Translations under genes and position numbers: made by a program
Shown here: positions 26,173-40,700 of the stretch, in pieces
Numbering within the stretch: position 1 is the first letter of the stretch
How the letters are laid out: every line of letters begins with the position of its first letter
Assembly: GCA_946699065.1 (NCBI GenBank)
Contig: CAMPDV010000195.1
Location: 186,001 to 250,000 of the forward strand
DNA: 64,000 nucleotides
Origin: Loxodes magnus
Taxonomy: Eukaryota > Ciliophora > Karyorelictea > Loxodida > Loxodidae
Direction of reading: 5' to 3'
The notes under the pieces: generated by a model
What the model was told of the DNA's origin: nothing
The model's database searches: none
What the model saw: only the letters and a program-made list of their open reading frames with translations

Positions 26173-29100
26173 AATGTTTATTATTTGACTTAATATATAA
26201 TTTCATTTAATCATTAATTAAAATTATCTAGGCTCTTAATAAATCTTTTAGTATATAATTATCTAACTACATTTATACACCTTTCATATTATAAAATATT
26301 AGACTAAAGTTTAAAATGCTTGACTTAGATAATCTAATTTAAGTTTATAAATTGAAATAATGTAAGAAATTTTATAAGATGAATAAAGAAATATTCCTAT
26401 AATTAGAAGCTTTAATCCATTTTTAGTATATTTGGTAAATCTAAAACTCTAATAAACAAAAAACCAGATTAAGCTTTTAAAGTTTATTACTATGATTTTC
26501 TAAATCTTTAATTTCCTTCGACATAAAAAAATTAATATAGCCTATGCTCTAACTAATTAAAGTTAAGCTACTTATTTAATTATAGTTGCCAGTTGTTAAT
26601 ATTTTTTAAGCTTTTATTCTCCTTAATAATAAATTAAGATATGGACTAATAAGTTGATTATTTAATACTTATAAGGCTAATAAACAAATGTTAATAATGC
26701 TTTATTCAATTATTTTTAATAATTTAGAAAAGAGAAAATAGATAAATGACTATATATGTTTAGTTAATTATACAAATTAAAAGGTATTATTTTAATTAAT
26801 TTTTCTCTAAAATACAAAGGAAACATCTCTTAAGTCAGAAAAAGATAAAAGTCTTGGATCTCTAATTCCATATATCTAGAAATCTTTCAAATAAAACCAA
26901 ATTTAATGAATTTTCTTAATGATTAAGTTCTAAATTGACAGAGATATACATTATTATGCTAATTATCTACAATTAGCTAAAAATGTGGTTTTTACATCTA
27001 TACATCAAGTAATAAAAAATAGATTTGTGAACAGAGTTGAGTGAAATAGTATAAATAAGTTATAAAAATATTTTATTTGTGCCTCTTATTATATTATCTC
27101 TTTCTTATACCTTCTTAAGTTATTAATTATAAATTAATTGTATCTTACTATAAATTATTCTATTCAAGCTGATTATAATATATTATATCTAAGCATTGCT
27201 AAAACAAATATTCAGCTTTTCTCTTTGAAGCTTTTGATTTATCTACTTGGATAATTTTATAAGCAAAGCAATTTAGAAATTAAAATTAGTTTAATGAGAA
27301 GCAAAATATAAAGCTAAATGAAACATTTTGATAGCTTGTAGAATATAAATATTTAACTAAGCTTTATCTTATATCTTGCAATTTAATATACCTTTTAATT
27401 ATTCTAGCTATATTTATCTAGTGATATAAAACTAAATTAAATAGATAAAGGAATTGGAAAATTGGATTATATTTCATTTAATAAGAGCTAAAGATATTTG
27501 TATTGGCATTAAAGTTTATTAATTTATATTATAGAAAAATTTAATTTTGGAATATAATTAAGCAATAGAATCAAGAGATAAATCAAAAATAGGAAAAAAT
27601 AAGAAACAAAATATCAGCAAAATTATTTTTAGTGCTATTTGTCTGCTAATGAAATCGTAAAAAGAATTTGCTAAATTTAAAATATAAAGGAGCTTAAGAT
27701 ATATAAAGTATGCTAAAGGTTCTAAAATTATTTGAAATTTTCATAAGAAATATGGAAAATATACCAAGACGCAATGAGAAAAGTTATAAGTATTATTTTT
27801 ACCAAACTATTAAACATAATTGAAATTCTTCTATTTATGTTCTAATAGAAAAAAGCATGTAACGTATAAAAAACTATTAATTCATTTAAGGTAATGCTTA
27901 ATTTAATTATTGCTCATGTAAAATTATTTTTGAGAAAGAGAGAAAACTTAAATTAAAACATACAAATGACTGAAAAGAACAATTTTTTTTTTAGAAAAAT
28001 TTTGGGGAATTTCTAAATGAAATCCTCTAAAAAAAGATTTATATCTATTTTATATAAAGTTAAATATGGTTGAAGTCAACTTTAGTTAGAATTTTTAATT
28101 TATTAAATACCTTAGAACATTAAGATACCTCTATTATTTTTATTTATACTTTGAATTCTTGCAAAATTAATTTAAAAGTGCCTGTGGTTTAAATATTTCC
28201 TATAAATATTAACATGATTCAAGTATTTTTTATTTAACTTACCTTTAAACATTTTATGCTTAAACTATTATGCTTTTTTAGAGACTTAGTCTTAAAAACT
28301 TAAACTTTTGATAAATATTAAAATATAATATCTTTGCTTAAATTTAAGCATTAATGATGTTTAAGATTTATAAAAGTTTGCAATGTAAATAAAAAAATAG
28401 TTATAAGCAATAATGATTACAATATTAGTTGTAGTTCTTTTTATTTGTATGAGGGAAAAATAAAATATTAACTATTTAAATTTTAGTTAATAATATCCCA
28501 AGAATAAATAAACTTATAAGCATTAGTGATATAAGAAAAGCATACAGAATTAAAATCATTAATTTATTTTTTGTGACCCTTATCTTTGGAAACAAAGTTT
28601 GAAATTAAATGAATATTGTAGAAATTAATTTATCAAATGCTAAGTTTCTTAGGTAACTTAGTTTTATAATAAATAAGCATTTTTTAGACCAAAAATCTCA
28701 AATAATTTTTTTAAATTTTCGCTTCAAGAGATATAAATTATAATTTTATTATTGTAGAGAAATAAAGAAAACTTGATATAGAGAATTTATCTTAAAAAGC
28801 ACATAATTTCAAAAATTATTAATCTATATTAATAATAATGTAATATCTAATAGTGCAAGACAAAATCCTTTAAGAGAAAAAAATGAAACTATATTTCTAT
28901 CATATAAATCTTTCTCCTTTATATTATACACTTGCTTAGTCTTGCAAATAAATAAGCATACAACCTATTTATATTTCGTTATAAATGAAAGGAATAAACC
29001 AGAAAAAATTGTTTTTATTAATGTGATCATGTTAGACTTTTATAACTAATATTTATTTATAGTTTTTAAAGAAATAAATAGATTTATTTTGATGAGCCTT

Positions 29101-30127
29101 AATTAATTAAAAGCTATATCATAGTTAATTTTTGAAGAAGAATGCTCCAGTTAATTACATCTCCTTACTTTTTCTTTATCAAAACTAGAAAAAGCTTAGT
29201 TTCTATCTTTTTTATTTAAAATATAATAGTTCTATTTTCAAAAGTTTATTAGCTAGAGTATAAATAATTTTCTATTACTAGATAAACTATTTATAATTTC
29301 TTGAATATCTACTCTAATTCTTTACAACTTACACTTAGATCACTTATTATTCCATAGATAAATAATTGTTAACTTCTAGCTTTAGAAATTTGGTTTTATT
29401 TATATATTTAAAAGAATGATTGATAAAGTTGGAATGAGTCGCTTTAATAACTCATTAACTAATAATAATAAAAGATTTAATCTAACAATTCTTGTAACTA
29501 AAGCCTCTAAACTAAGAAAATAAAATTATAAATGAATTTAAATAATTTATTGAAATTTATACATATATGAACTATTGCTTGCTATGTATTCTCATTCTTT
29601 AAACAATTAGAGAAATATGGGATAAATATTTATTTATTAATGTCTATTTTTTATATTTACTCTTTCATTCTCCAAGAATATTAATAGATATTTCAACTAA
29701 GAAGAAATAATCTTATTATACTGTAATAAATGATAATTAATAGTAGAGTAACTATCTTTATCTTAAGAGAATCTTTTCTATCTAGTTACTTTGTGCAATT
29801 ATCATATTTAATGTTCAAAATAGAAAACATCTCAAAAGATTGTATAGTACTAGCTTAGAAATGAGATTCTTAATACTTGTAATACCTTCAAATAATATAA
29901 AATTATATTCAAATATGCATTGGATAATACTTAATCAAAAAGAAAAGAATCCTTAAATAAAAAATTAAAGACAAAAATGATTTTCAAATTAATTTAAATT
30001 AAGTTTAAGATGTAAAAATTAATTTTCTTGTTATATAAAAGAAAGGAAAAAAAGAGATAGTAAAAATGAAAATAGATAAAGAGGAAATACCATAAAAATA
30101 TGAATTATAATTAATTAAATATTTTAT
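26173..30127. other. AT-rich spacer
   Basis: About 4 kb with no recognisable gene, repeat array or GC-rich island. The part right of about 29917 resembles the sequence right of 1575, so it belongs to the duplicated block that includes zinc-finger copy B. Confidence 0.5.
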
Positions 30128-31036
30128 TCATTACTAACAATGAGCTTTGATGAAGTGCTGATCGAGGATTTTAAGCTTCTTAAAAGTCAAATTACATTAA
30201 TTACATTCAATCTTCTTGGTATGGTTATTATAAAAATGATTATACAAAATTTATTTATTCTTCAAAGTTGACAAATGCTATTAAGTGTAAATCTTTTAGC
30301 ATTATTTGCATATATAATCTCCATTAGGGTTTGTATCAAAGCTTTGCTAAATTCTATTTATTTTATTATGACTTTGAACCTTTATTTTTTTCTTTTTTTT
30401 TGAATTTTAGTTTTTGTCTTAAGGAGTCTTTTGATTATTGGATGTAATGCAATTAAATGACAATAATTTGCATTATTCTTAACGTTCATTTTAAGGAATT
30501 TCTGGCTTTTGACTGATTGTCAAAATATTTCTTACAAATTCGTATAAATTTTTTTTTGTTCTTTGACTAGCCTCATCAGATTCTGCCTTTAACTAAATAT
30601 GAGATAAGTCTTTCATGGATTAATTATCTAGATTTATTTAATGCTTAGTATCTTAATCATTAATCGCTGTCTATTCGCTTAAAAAAGAAAGGCTTTAATT
30701 TTTTTGGGTTTCTTTTTCATAAATTTGTTAGATTTACTTGATCTAAGGTTTTAGATTTGAATTTTCCATCTAGAAGGTGCAAATTTTTTAGTCCTTAATT
30801 ATATCAGAAATAGCTCTTAGAGGAATTCCATATTTATCAGAAAGTTCACTTGTACTTAGCTTAATACTATCCTATATCATCATTTGCTTAATTCTTTATA
30901 CAAATTTAAGTTAATTAAACTTCAGCGATTAGATTGTTCTAAAGAGGCTTAATCTATCCATAAGAAAGCGGTCTTCTATATACTCAGCACCTTTGAATAA
31001 AAAGAGTAAGAAGATAGACTGAGCTCGATCATTCAT
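30128..31036 (-). CDS. C2H2 zinc-finger protein, copy B
   Basis: A 302-codon gene, ATG at 31036 to TGA at 30130-30128, read with TAA/TAG as Gln. It is a clear paralogue of the gene at 1782-2600. The N-terminus MNDRAQSIFLLFLFKGAEYI, the block YEFVRNILTIS and the C-terminal fingers (CKQC...HFYNNH, then CNQC...HFIKAH) are shared, and both end a few residues after the last His. It carries extra Gln/Lys/Ser-rich codons in the middle, which accounts for its greater length. The second finger fits C-x2-C-x12-H-x4-H and the first has a long Cys-His spacer, as in copy A. No frameshift or intron is needed, so both copies could be functional. It lies 3.5 kb downstream of Cys-rich copy B, the same order as in the first block. 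Confidence 0.85.
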
Positions 31037-34000
31037 TTTAACGTTTTTAATTATAGTTAAATTTTAAATAATTTAAATTAAACTAAAGTCTATCTTCTAT
31101 TAGCTAAACTGCTTAATTTAAATGTTGGCAAATTTCTTAATGGAGATAAAGAGTTACCTACTTAATCTTAATCTTAGGAATGTAAAAATCACTCTATAAT
31201 TATAATCCATTTAAATCACTAAGATACCGAGGCTCTTAGTATTTTGATGTGCTTTTAAATAATTTTTTATATCTCTATTAATTTAAATTTTCCTTCCTTT
31301 TTAATTCCTTAAAATTTTTTATCCCTTTTTGATAAATAAATTCCAAATATACCTAAAAATAAATAAAATAGAAGCAAAAATATCAAGATGCAGGCTTACT
31401 TAATTGATTTTTCTAGCTTTAAAATGTTTTTTATTAAGATTTATCCATATACATATAAAAGCTTCTTAATATTACTTAGAAGTACATAATCATATACTAA
31501 TATCTGACTACTTTCTTATGCTTATATTACCTAGTAATATAAGATAAATTTAGAGATTTCTAAAGTTTTATTATTAATTTAATAATAATAGTTTCATAAA
31601 TAGTATGATAAATTTCTATCTAAAATTAGCATAGTTAAATAGCTTATGCATATAAGTATAAAAGTATAATAATTAAGCTATAATAAAAACTCTTAAAATT
31701 ATCTAAACCAGAATTAACAGAAAGAAGAAAAGCAAGAGGAAAATAAAAATTTCTCCTATAGAAATTTTAAATTAAATAGTTATCTTAATCTAGCTTATTG
31801 TACTTAAATAAGCTTTAGTTTTCAACATATTTGAAATAAGAAAATCTAGTCTCAAACTAAAGCCATATGAATATTTTTCTAAATTAAGCTATCTATTAGT
31901 TACTTATAATGGTATATATCCTTTATAACTAATTTGCATAGGTATATAAATTAATTAATATCCCTAATAATTTATTAAACTAGATATTAATTTAATTACA
32001 TTAACGTTTTTCTCATTTGATTCCTGCTATCAATATTAAAAAAATTTAAGTTATATGAAATTATTTTCATTAAGTGATAAGTAAGCAGTTTACACAACTT
32101 GTGATAAGTCTGACAAATAAATTTCTTTTATTTTAATTTTTTATCCCAGCAAGTTACTATAAATCTTCTAAGACTTGGTCTAAATAGTTATTGCCTTTTC
32201 TTGTTGAATTTATATAAAAGTTTAGATATTAATAAGTTTATTTATTCTAAATAATTAAAACCTTTATTTTGTATATTTCATCTATAGCTTGCTATATCAA
32301 ACATCACGCTTGCTATTTATAATTTATTAAAGTTTTACTAGTTTATATCTTTATAATATAAACTATAAAGAGAAGGAGATAATAATTGATAAACCCTTTC
32401 AAATCTTAAAATACTTTATGTCAGTAATTTCTAAAATAAGCTTAGCATCTTTCTATAAAACTAGATAAACCATAAAACAAAGCTATTTATATATATGAAT
32501 GATAAATCTAATAAATAGATATCTCTCTAAATATTTAGGATACTCTTTATTTCTTATACTAGCAGGTAAATAGATATATATTTATATAAGTTTATTAGAT
32601 ATATTGTTAGACATAGTTTATCTACAAAGAAAAAGATAAAAGTCAGCAAATTGAAGATAATTCCTTTGCCTACTCCTATAAAAAAGATTAAGAAACTAAA
32701 GCAACATTAAAAATAAATTCTAAACCTAAATTTTAAGTTTATTCAAAGCTTAATTTAGACTAGAATTTTAAAATTGTTATATCCATCTACAATATAAGCT
32801 TATTAAATAAAAATTACTAAATATATAAGAAAGAATTATTAAGATCTTTGTTAACTATAATCTGAAAAATAAAGTCCAAATATAGAAGATAAAAATCTAG
32901 TTTTTAAGTGATGTTAAATGAAAACTATCTATATCTAAATATTTAGCCTTAAATAGCCTTCATTCTATAAATCCAAGCCAAGATTAAATAACTAAAGATG
33001 AGTTAATAATTTAAATTATTAATCTCTGATATTTGAGTAACGTTTTAAACAATAGGAAAGATAAAAAGTTAATTTAATAACTTTTAAGAACAAATTTTAC
33101 TTAGAAATTTTTAAAATTAAAATAATTAAATAGAATATAATTCTCTAAATAAACCAAAATTAATTGGCATCATTATTAAGATAATTAGAGCTTATGTTTA
33201 CATTTATTCTTTAAACAAAAAGGAAATTATAACTGAAAAGACTCTAAAAATAATTGATATGGGAAAATAAAATTTACAAACTTTCAATTATCTTAGATTA
33301 AAAGGTAAATCTTCCTAGAGATAGCTAAAAATAATAATAATAATACTTTTTAAAAATACGAGATGACTCTTAAAAGCGAGAATGAATAAAAAATAAAATA
33401 AAACTTAACACTAAAATACTAAACTAATTTAATAATTTAAATAAATATATTAAAATATAAAAATAGAAAATTTGCTTTACTAAATGTTTATATTTTCTAA
33501 ATTAATATTGTATAAATTAAGATCTTGTCACTAATATAAAAAAGGAATGCATCTTTATAACTAGAAGTATACATATTGGATATTTTAATTTTATCTAGAT
33601 AATAATAGTTCATATACTCAAAAAAATCACTAAATAAAACAAAGTTATAATCTAAATTAAAGTTCCCAGAAAATAAATAGATGCAGATTTTATAAAAATT
33701 CTAAATATATTCATAGTAAAAGCTTATATTTATAAATAAGCATTTTTGTTTATAAACAAAGGCTAATAAAACAAAAAAGCCAATTAAAATTTCAGTTTCA
33801 AGTTACTAATAAATTATAAGATAAATTTCACGGAAAAATAATTAAATAAATAAATTCTAGTTTAAATTGAAAAATTCAACAGAAATACTTGTAAAATAGA
33901 AGTGATATCAATAGTTAAACTTGAAAAACTCGCGAAAAAAATGAATAGATCAAGGAGGAATTTAGATATAAGAAAAATATAAAAAATTATTAAGATATTT

Positions 34001-34552
34001 AGATTTATAAAATAATAATTTGATTATTAAAGAAGAAGATATTTTCTACGAATTTTTATAATTATATCTTCCAAAGCAATCCTTTTTAGATTTTAATAGC
34101 TAAAAAAAACATTTTTAGATAAGCTTGGTTTTGGTATATTTTTATATAAAAATAAATTTTCCTATTGCTTTACATCTTTAAAATAAAATTTTCTTCAATT
34201 CATGCTAGCAAAGATTACATTTTAAATTGTCTTTGTATTTAAAACTTTAATACCTAAGAAAGTTTAGAAAAATAAAATCTAAAATTCAGAAAAATATTTT
34301 ATTTATAAGATTATTAAAGCTCTCTTAATAAATTTAATTTTCTCTTCAATTAATTTATCTATTTTATATAAATGATAAGTTTTGCTCATTTTATTAATTT
34401 TTCATTTTTATATTGCTTTTCTAATTTTTTCTATAAGTCTCTCCATCACTCTTATGAACTAGCTTATTTTATTTGATGTGGGTGTTGCACATAAAAAATA
34501 AGAATAAAAATTAATAATTTTAAATTAAATTTAAAATATCCTAATTAATTTA
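31037..34552. other. Spacer, paralogous to 2601-6211 but lacking the insertion
   Basis: AT-rich, no gene recognised. It aligns patchily with the spacer between zinc-finger A and Cys-rich gene A. Around 33690-33730 it passes directly from the left-flank match to the right-flank match of the 4858-5394 insertion, giving an unoccupied site. Confidence 0.5.
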
Positions 34553-37500
34553 TCAAGCATCTTCAACTTTTATCTCCTCTTCTGCATCTCTCTTATTTTC
34601 CTTTTTCTTATGCATTCTACTCTTTTTTGCTTGCTTTTTCTTATTTTGCTATGCTTAAGGTTTTTGAATCATATCAGATTATTATGTTTAATGGGTTACA
34701 CTCCATATAAATTATTAATCAGTAGCAGATATTAATCATTTTAGTCAATTATTGTCTAGAACTTTATTCTTTGGAGTATTTTAAATTTTCTTTTTATTCT
34801 TGCTTTTCTCCTTCAATATTTTACTCTTTTTATTGTCTTTTTTCTCTTAATTTTAGCTATTAATATTAGAGTCACTTTTTTAAAATACTAATTCTTCGTC
34901 CTAATTTTAATTTATTACATTGTTAACTAATTTCCTTGAACTTGACATTTATAAAATGATAGAGTTATCTATATTAGGTAATTCAGCAATGAAAGTATCC
35001 CTATTATCTGATTTACTTGTATTTTTATTATCTTAAGCTTAGTTACTATTTAGTTAAATTTAATTTTAAAGCTAAGCTTATTTCTTTAATTTTTCTAGTT
35101 CTTTTTGCTTTTTCTTTTCTTTGATTTATGTGATAATATCCTTTATCATTGCTATTATGCACATCACTATTCCAATAGCTGTTATAATGCTTGAAATTAA
35201 AACTATAGCACTTCCTAAACGATATACTTAGTCTGAATTTAATTAATTTCTTTCTTCTTTTTCTTTACTGAGTTAATGGAAGTAAAAATTAAAAGAGTAT
35301 AAAGTGCAGAGTCATAACTCTTAAAAGGCATGAACTATGTTTAGTAATCTGAACTTGAAAGGTTTGCATATAACTACGTAAATAAGTTAAAATAAACTTA
35401 TTAGCAAACAAAGAACTATCTAAATCATTACATGCTCCTATAAGCCTATTAAGATTACAGATAGCAGAATTCTTCTTAATAGGAATAAAGGATAGAAAAT
35501 TAAAGCTTTCCTTTCACTTTTCAGTTCATCGAATACAGGAAAGTATTTAGTTGCTAGATCTTTAAGCTTCTAGTTTTATTAGATATCTTCATTATTAATT
35601 TAATTCTTTAACTAGAAATAATTCTTTAAAACGAAAAGTAAACGAAAAATAACTAAAACTTATAAAATCTAAAATTATAAAACTTACTAAAACTATTCAC
35701 GAGGCAAGGACGTTAAATAAGGCAAAAGCGGTTTAAAAGTTCAGATTGCTAATTTGAAGGATGGAGGAATATCCAATTTACAGACTAAATAGTAGATAAA
35801 GTGTTAAAGGCAGCCTATAATGGAAATATTTGTTTCTTAACTTTTACAGCCAAGCTATATTGCTAAATTTTTAAATCATAAGAAGAAGAATATCTAAAAA
35901 TAGTACTGATAAAATAAACATGTTGAATATAAAAGAGTTAGCTGAAAAAATGTAACTTTCATATCCTAATTATCGTAAATTAAATTTATGAACTTAACTA
36001 ATTTGTGATTCAAAGTTTATTTTGTCTTATATTTTATTTATAAAGCTTTGACTTTATTGATAGTAGTAAGCATTTAGAATATCAGGTCTTTCTACTTAAA
36101 TATATGCGTTTGAATAGAAATACTCAGTTGCAATCATAAACGTAAACCAGTTTCCAATTGATCTTTATTAAGAAAAAGCTAAACTTGTAGTAGCAGCTGA
36201 ACATATTCCTGCTAGTATAGCCGATTATTCTGCTTGTTAAGTTGATTAGATAAATAATTTAATTTGATTGGATATACTATAATTATCAATATTCAGTTCT
36301 TAATCTTATGTTTTCTACTTATTTTCTTATAAATTTTCTTCATCAGGTATGCTTTCTTCTTCGGGTATATTTTCTTCTTTATCCTCTTAATTTTAAATTT
36401 ACTCGCATGTAAAATTTTCTGTTCTATTAAATTAGTCAATGCATACCAAGCATTTACTTCCATCCTCTAAGCATTATGAACAATTAGATATTTTCTATTC
36501 GCAAGATAAGCAAATCTTATTAACTCAATCATAATATTCTGTCTAAGAGCATATTTCAATACAATTATTTTTATATAACTTTTTATTATTTTTACATGCT
36601 ATACAGGTATTTTGATCTAAGCACTTAACACAATCTTCATTTATCCCTTAACAAGCAATACATTTTAAGTCAACTCCAATATAGAATCCATCACTACATT
36701 TATTGCAAGTTAATCCATCAGAAGTGCATTCTAAACAGTTAGTTAAAGTTTAGTTACAGGGTTCACATTTTCGATCTTTATTTGAGTCTTAATGAGTAAC
36801 AGGACAGAAGTCCAAGCAAGAATTCTGATAAAGATATTTATTAGCACATTAAGTTCAAGTAATTGCGTTTATGCAAGCTGAACAGTCAGTCATAACTGAA
36901 CATGAAGAACATGTATTTCCTGAGATAAAATATCCAATTTCACATAAAGTGTAAACTGTTCCAAGAGAATTACATTAAAGGCAATTGTTAAGAACTAAGT
37001 TACATAATTAACAAATAAAGTCATTATCTTTATCTTATGTTGTGTTTAAACAATTATCTTAGCATGTTTTATCCAAATTAAAAAACTAGTTATTTGGACA
37101 AATTTGACAAGTTGTGAGTGTTGAACTAAAGCATTATCCACTTAAGCAACCATTTGAACATAAATAGGAATCAAAGAGAGTTGCAAATTCTTATTAGGTG
37201 AATTATTTAAAATTTCCAAAATTTTAAATCATAAATACTACAATTAAATATTGTATTTTGAGTTGAACCAATTGTAATATAAGAGTTAGGAGTAAATAAA
37301 AATTATTTGTAGCCAATGCTATTAGTGAGAATAAAAATGATATTAGTGGAAAATTTTTTAAAACCGTAGGTTAGATTGTAATTAGCTAGTTAAACTAAAA
37401 TTAATGTTCAATTATTATAAATTTTGTAAAGAGACGTCAAATCCAAATTGAAATCAGCACTATAAAATTTTATTTTTTCATAACTATTATAAATTTAAAA

Positions 37501-37758
37501 CTAAATATCCATATAGGAGCTTTCATTTTACAAAGAAAAAGCTGTTTAATAAGTTGTTGCGTCTTAGAATTAAAATTAAAATCATCCTGTTACAGCTCAG
37601 CCAGTATGTGAATTGATAGAAGGATCGTAATTAAGCTAAGAAAATAATATTTTCTGTGTATTTTATCCTTATATAGTTATTAGAGTGTTTGGATTTGTAA
37701 GTTATAAGTATTGAGAAAAAACTTAATAAAACTGCAAAACCAGGAACGCTAGTCACAT
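34553..37758 (-). CDS. LamG-like, Cys-rich membrane protein B, shortened and frameshifted
   Basis: Start ATG is at 37758 (MWLAFLVLQ, Trp as TGA) and stop TGA at 34555-34553, ending KVEDA as in gene A. A 19-nt intron lies at 35669-35687. The LamG-like part has GWAVTGWF with both Trp as TGA, followed by a short set of Cys repeats, an acidic linker with EENIPEEESIP, and the same multipass C-terminus as A and C. Relative to A it lacks 1113 nt (371 codons) of Cys repeats between the equivalents of 8293 and 9420, an in-frame loss. A 2-nt deletion just after the FW codons at the end of the LamG domain (near 37215; A and D read fwTNNK there) shifts the frame. It is the only shift needed, since the total length minus the intron is off by exactly this amount. 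Either a recent pseudogene or an assembly error. Confidence 0.75.
35669..35687 (-). other. 19-nt intron in gene B
   Basis: GTAAGTTTTATAATTTTAG in the minus sense, phase 0, at the same place as the 18-nt introns of A and C. Its length is not a multiple of three, so it must be removed for the downstream sequence (ILQVLVIFRLLF) to be in frame. Confidence 0.9.
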
Positions 37759-40700
37759 TTTTTATAAATAAAAGTGAAATTAAACTTTATTATATTTATA
37801 TTTTAAGTTATTACTATTTCTATTTATTAAACATTCTGACTGTTTAATAACTTTATGGATTATCTTTTTAAAAATATTTTAATTAGAAACTTTATATAGA
37901 GCTTTACACTTAAAAATTTGGATTTCTTTGTTAAAATTCTAAATTTAAAGTATTTACATGAGTAAATTTAAAGCTTAAGATACAATTTAGTAAACCAAAA
38001 AGCTTGCTAATAGCTTATTTCTATTTTAAGTATTATCTTATACTTAAACAATGATTATAATTAAATATCTTATTCTCTTGTAGCAAGTATTCAACTTAAA
38101 TTAAAAATAATTAATATCCTTGCTTATATATTTTTTAAGATAATAGCTAATTTTGTATAATTAGCTTCTGAATTTATTCAATTATGTAGATAGGAATTAA
38201 TAATTAAGGTAATCTAAATTGATTAAGAAGGTATTTAGTAAAATTTTTTTAATTTACTATATTTGCTTAAATATAGATCTATGACCTAAATCATCTCTAA
38301 AAGAGTATATCAATTTTTTTCTTTAATCTAATATTAAATAACAGTGACTGGATAAAAAAAGACGCTTGATTCTGCTGTTTAATAAATATAATCGAGAGGA
38401 CTTTCTATTAATTGATTATTATTTAATCTATGTTGCCTTTCTCTATATATTTTTTTTTCACGTAAGTTTTAGATATTTATATTGGTAAAAAACTTCAAGA
38501 AGAAAGAAATATTTTAAGAAACAATTAACTAAGAAATAAATATAATAAAAACAAAACAAAGAAAAATGAATCATAACTAAAGCCACTTAGACTAATTTTT
38601 AAATATTCCTAATCTTTCTAAAAAAGTAGATAGATATTAGAAATTTTATATTCCAAAAACCTTATTCAAAGTATCTGCTTGAAAATAAAAAAAACTAAAC
38701 ATTTTAAATAAATAAACTCCTTATGTGATTAAGATATAATTAAAATTATTTATCTTTATTTTATTTTTTAATTTTATTGAATAAAATTAAGAAATAAAAT
38801 AATTTCTTAGGAAAAAAAAATTAAATTCTACAAAAATTAACAACAAAATTTAAAATAAAATTTAAGAAAATACTTTTAACTTAAAAAATTTATTTATTTT
38901 AATTTTATTGTAATCAAATTTAATCTCTTAATTCATTTCACAATTATTAATAAAATATTTATCAATAAACAAACCTTAATAAATAACTTTATACGTTTAA
39001 TGTTTTCTCCTTAAATCACAAAAAAGCCTGATAAAATAAGCATATCTCACTAATTAAATTTTTTTCTTATTTTATATAGTATATAATTTCAAACTTTAAA
39101 ATGGTTTTAATTTTTAAAAATTTAATTTATATTTCATATATAATTTTAGTTATTACTAAAAAATATTCTATCTAAATTTTAAATTTTATTAAATTATTAA
39201 ATTTTATTAACTTTTATTATTAATTTTTTATTATTATAACTTTATTATAGCAATATCATTCTACGCTAATAATTAAAGCACAAAATTTTTAATTATTTTT
39301 GATAGAAATTATTGTTTTGAACTCCAGTTCTTTTTTAGTTTTATTTTTTATTTATGATTGCTAAATATGGTTTTATTGCTAGCTATTTTATTTTTTAAAT
39401 GTAAACTTCTAATTATTTGTTAGATTTTAATCTAATAATTCTTCAAAATGTAATCGCTTTCATATCAAATAATATCTACTAATTTATTTCGTTCCTGCTT
39501 ATTTTAAAATTCGTGATAAATGTAATGAATCAGCAATCCTACATTTGATTTTATATTTTTAATCTTTCTAAATTAGGAAATCAAATTTTAAAATTTAAAA
39601 AGTATGATAAAAACTCTAAACTTATTTAGAAAATAATTATATCAACAAGAACATAATTAAATTATTTTTAAGAATGCTAAATCAACTAATACCAACATAT
39701 AATCTACTAGCAGATACTTAAAATTTTGGTTGATAATTAACTATCTTAATGTTTTCTATTTTCTATCTCTAAATTATTAAGAAAGACAACTTCATAAAGG
39801 ATAACTTTTTTCTATGATTATAATCTTTAAAATGATTATTTTATTTTTTCTATAAATTAACTTTAAAAGGTATATGAAATAAATAATTTACATTTTCACT
39901 TAAGTATTTAAATAGATAGACATCTACATTTATATCTTAAAGTAAATAATTATAATAATAATCACTAAGTAAAATCAAATCTGCTTAGATATTTTAAATT
40001 AAAACTAATAATTTCTTAATATAATCAAAACTTCTTTAATTTTAAGTATTAATTATGCTATTTTTATTTATGATATAAGTTTATCTCTTTATAACTATTT
40101 TATTTTCTTTATTTTATAATTAATTCTTAAATTGAATAAATGCTACAATTTATAAAATAAACTAGACCTCATATTTTAATTTTGTTTAGTTGGTACCAAC
40201 ATTTAATAAGATAAATCTCATATGAATTGTAAATAATTTCTAAATAGTAGTAATTACTATTTATGTCAAGCTTTAGGAAATTAATTAAACTAAAGCTAGG
40301 ATAAAATAATAAATAGGTATATGGAATATAACTAACTAATAGAACTATTGTAGTTTATTTATTATGTCTTATATTTAAAAAATCTAGACTCAATTTAAAT
40401 ATTTACGAAGATTTAGTTAAGTTTAATGTGAATGTTGGGGTTGAGAACTTTAATTGAAGATTTATCTATTTAAATATTCACAAGGCTGCTGTTGTTAGCT
40501 GATGACGTTATATATATATAGTAGACAAAAGTTATGCAATATGATTTGCATAATGAGTATTTATCTTTTTTATTTATATAATTCATGTTAATATCTTAAA
40601 TACTATCTAGATGTTAAGATGCTTGTTTTAAATAAACAATGTTCTACCTTTTCTGAGATGAGAGAAAAATAAAAAGTTATTAGTACGAAGATAGCTTTAT

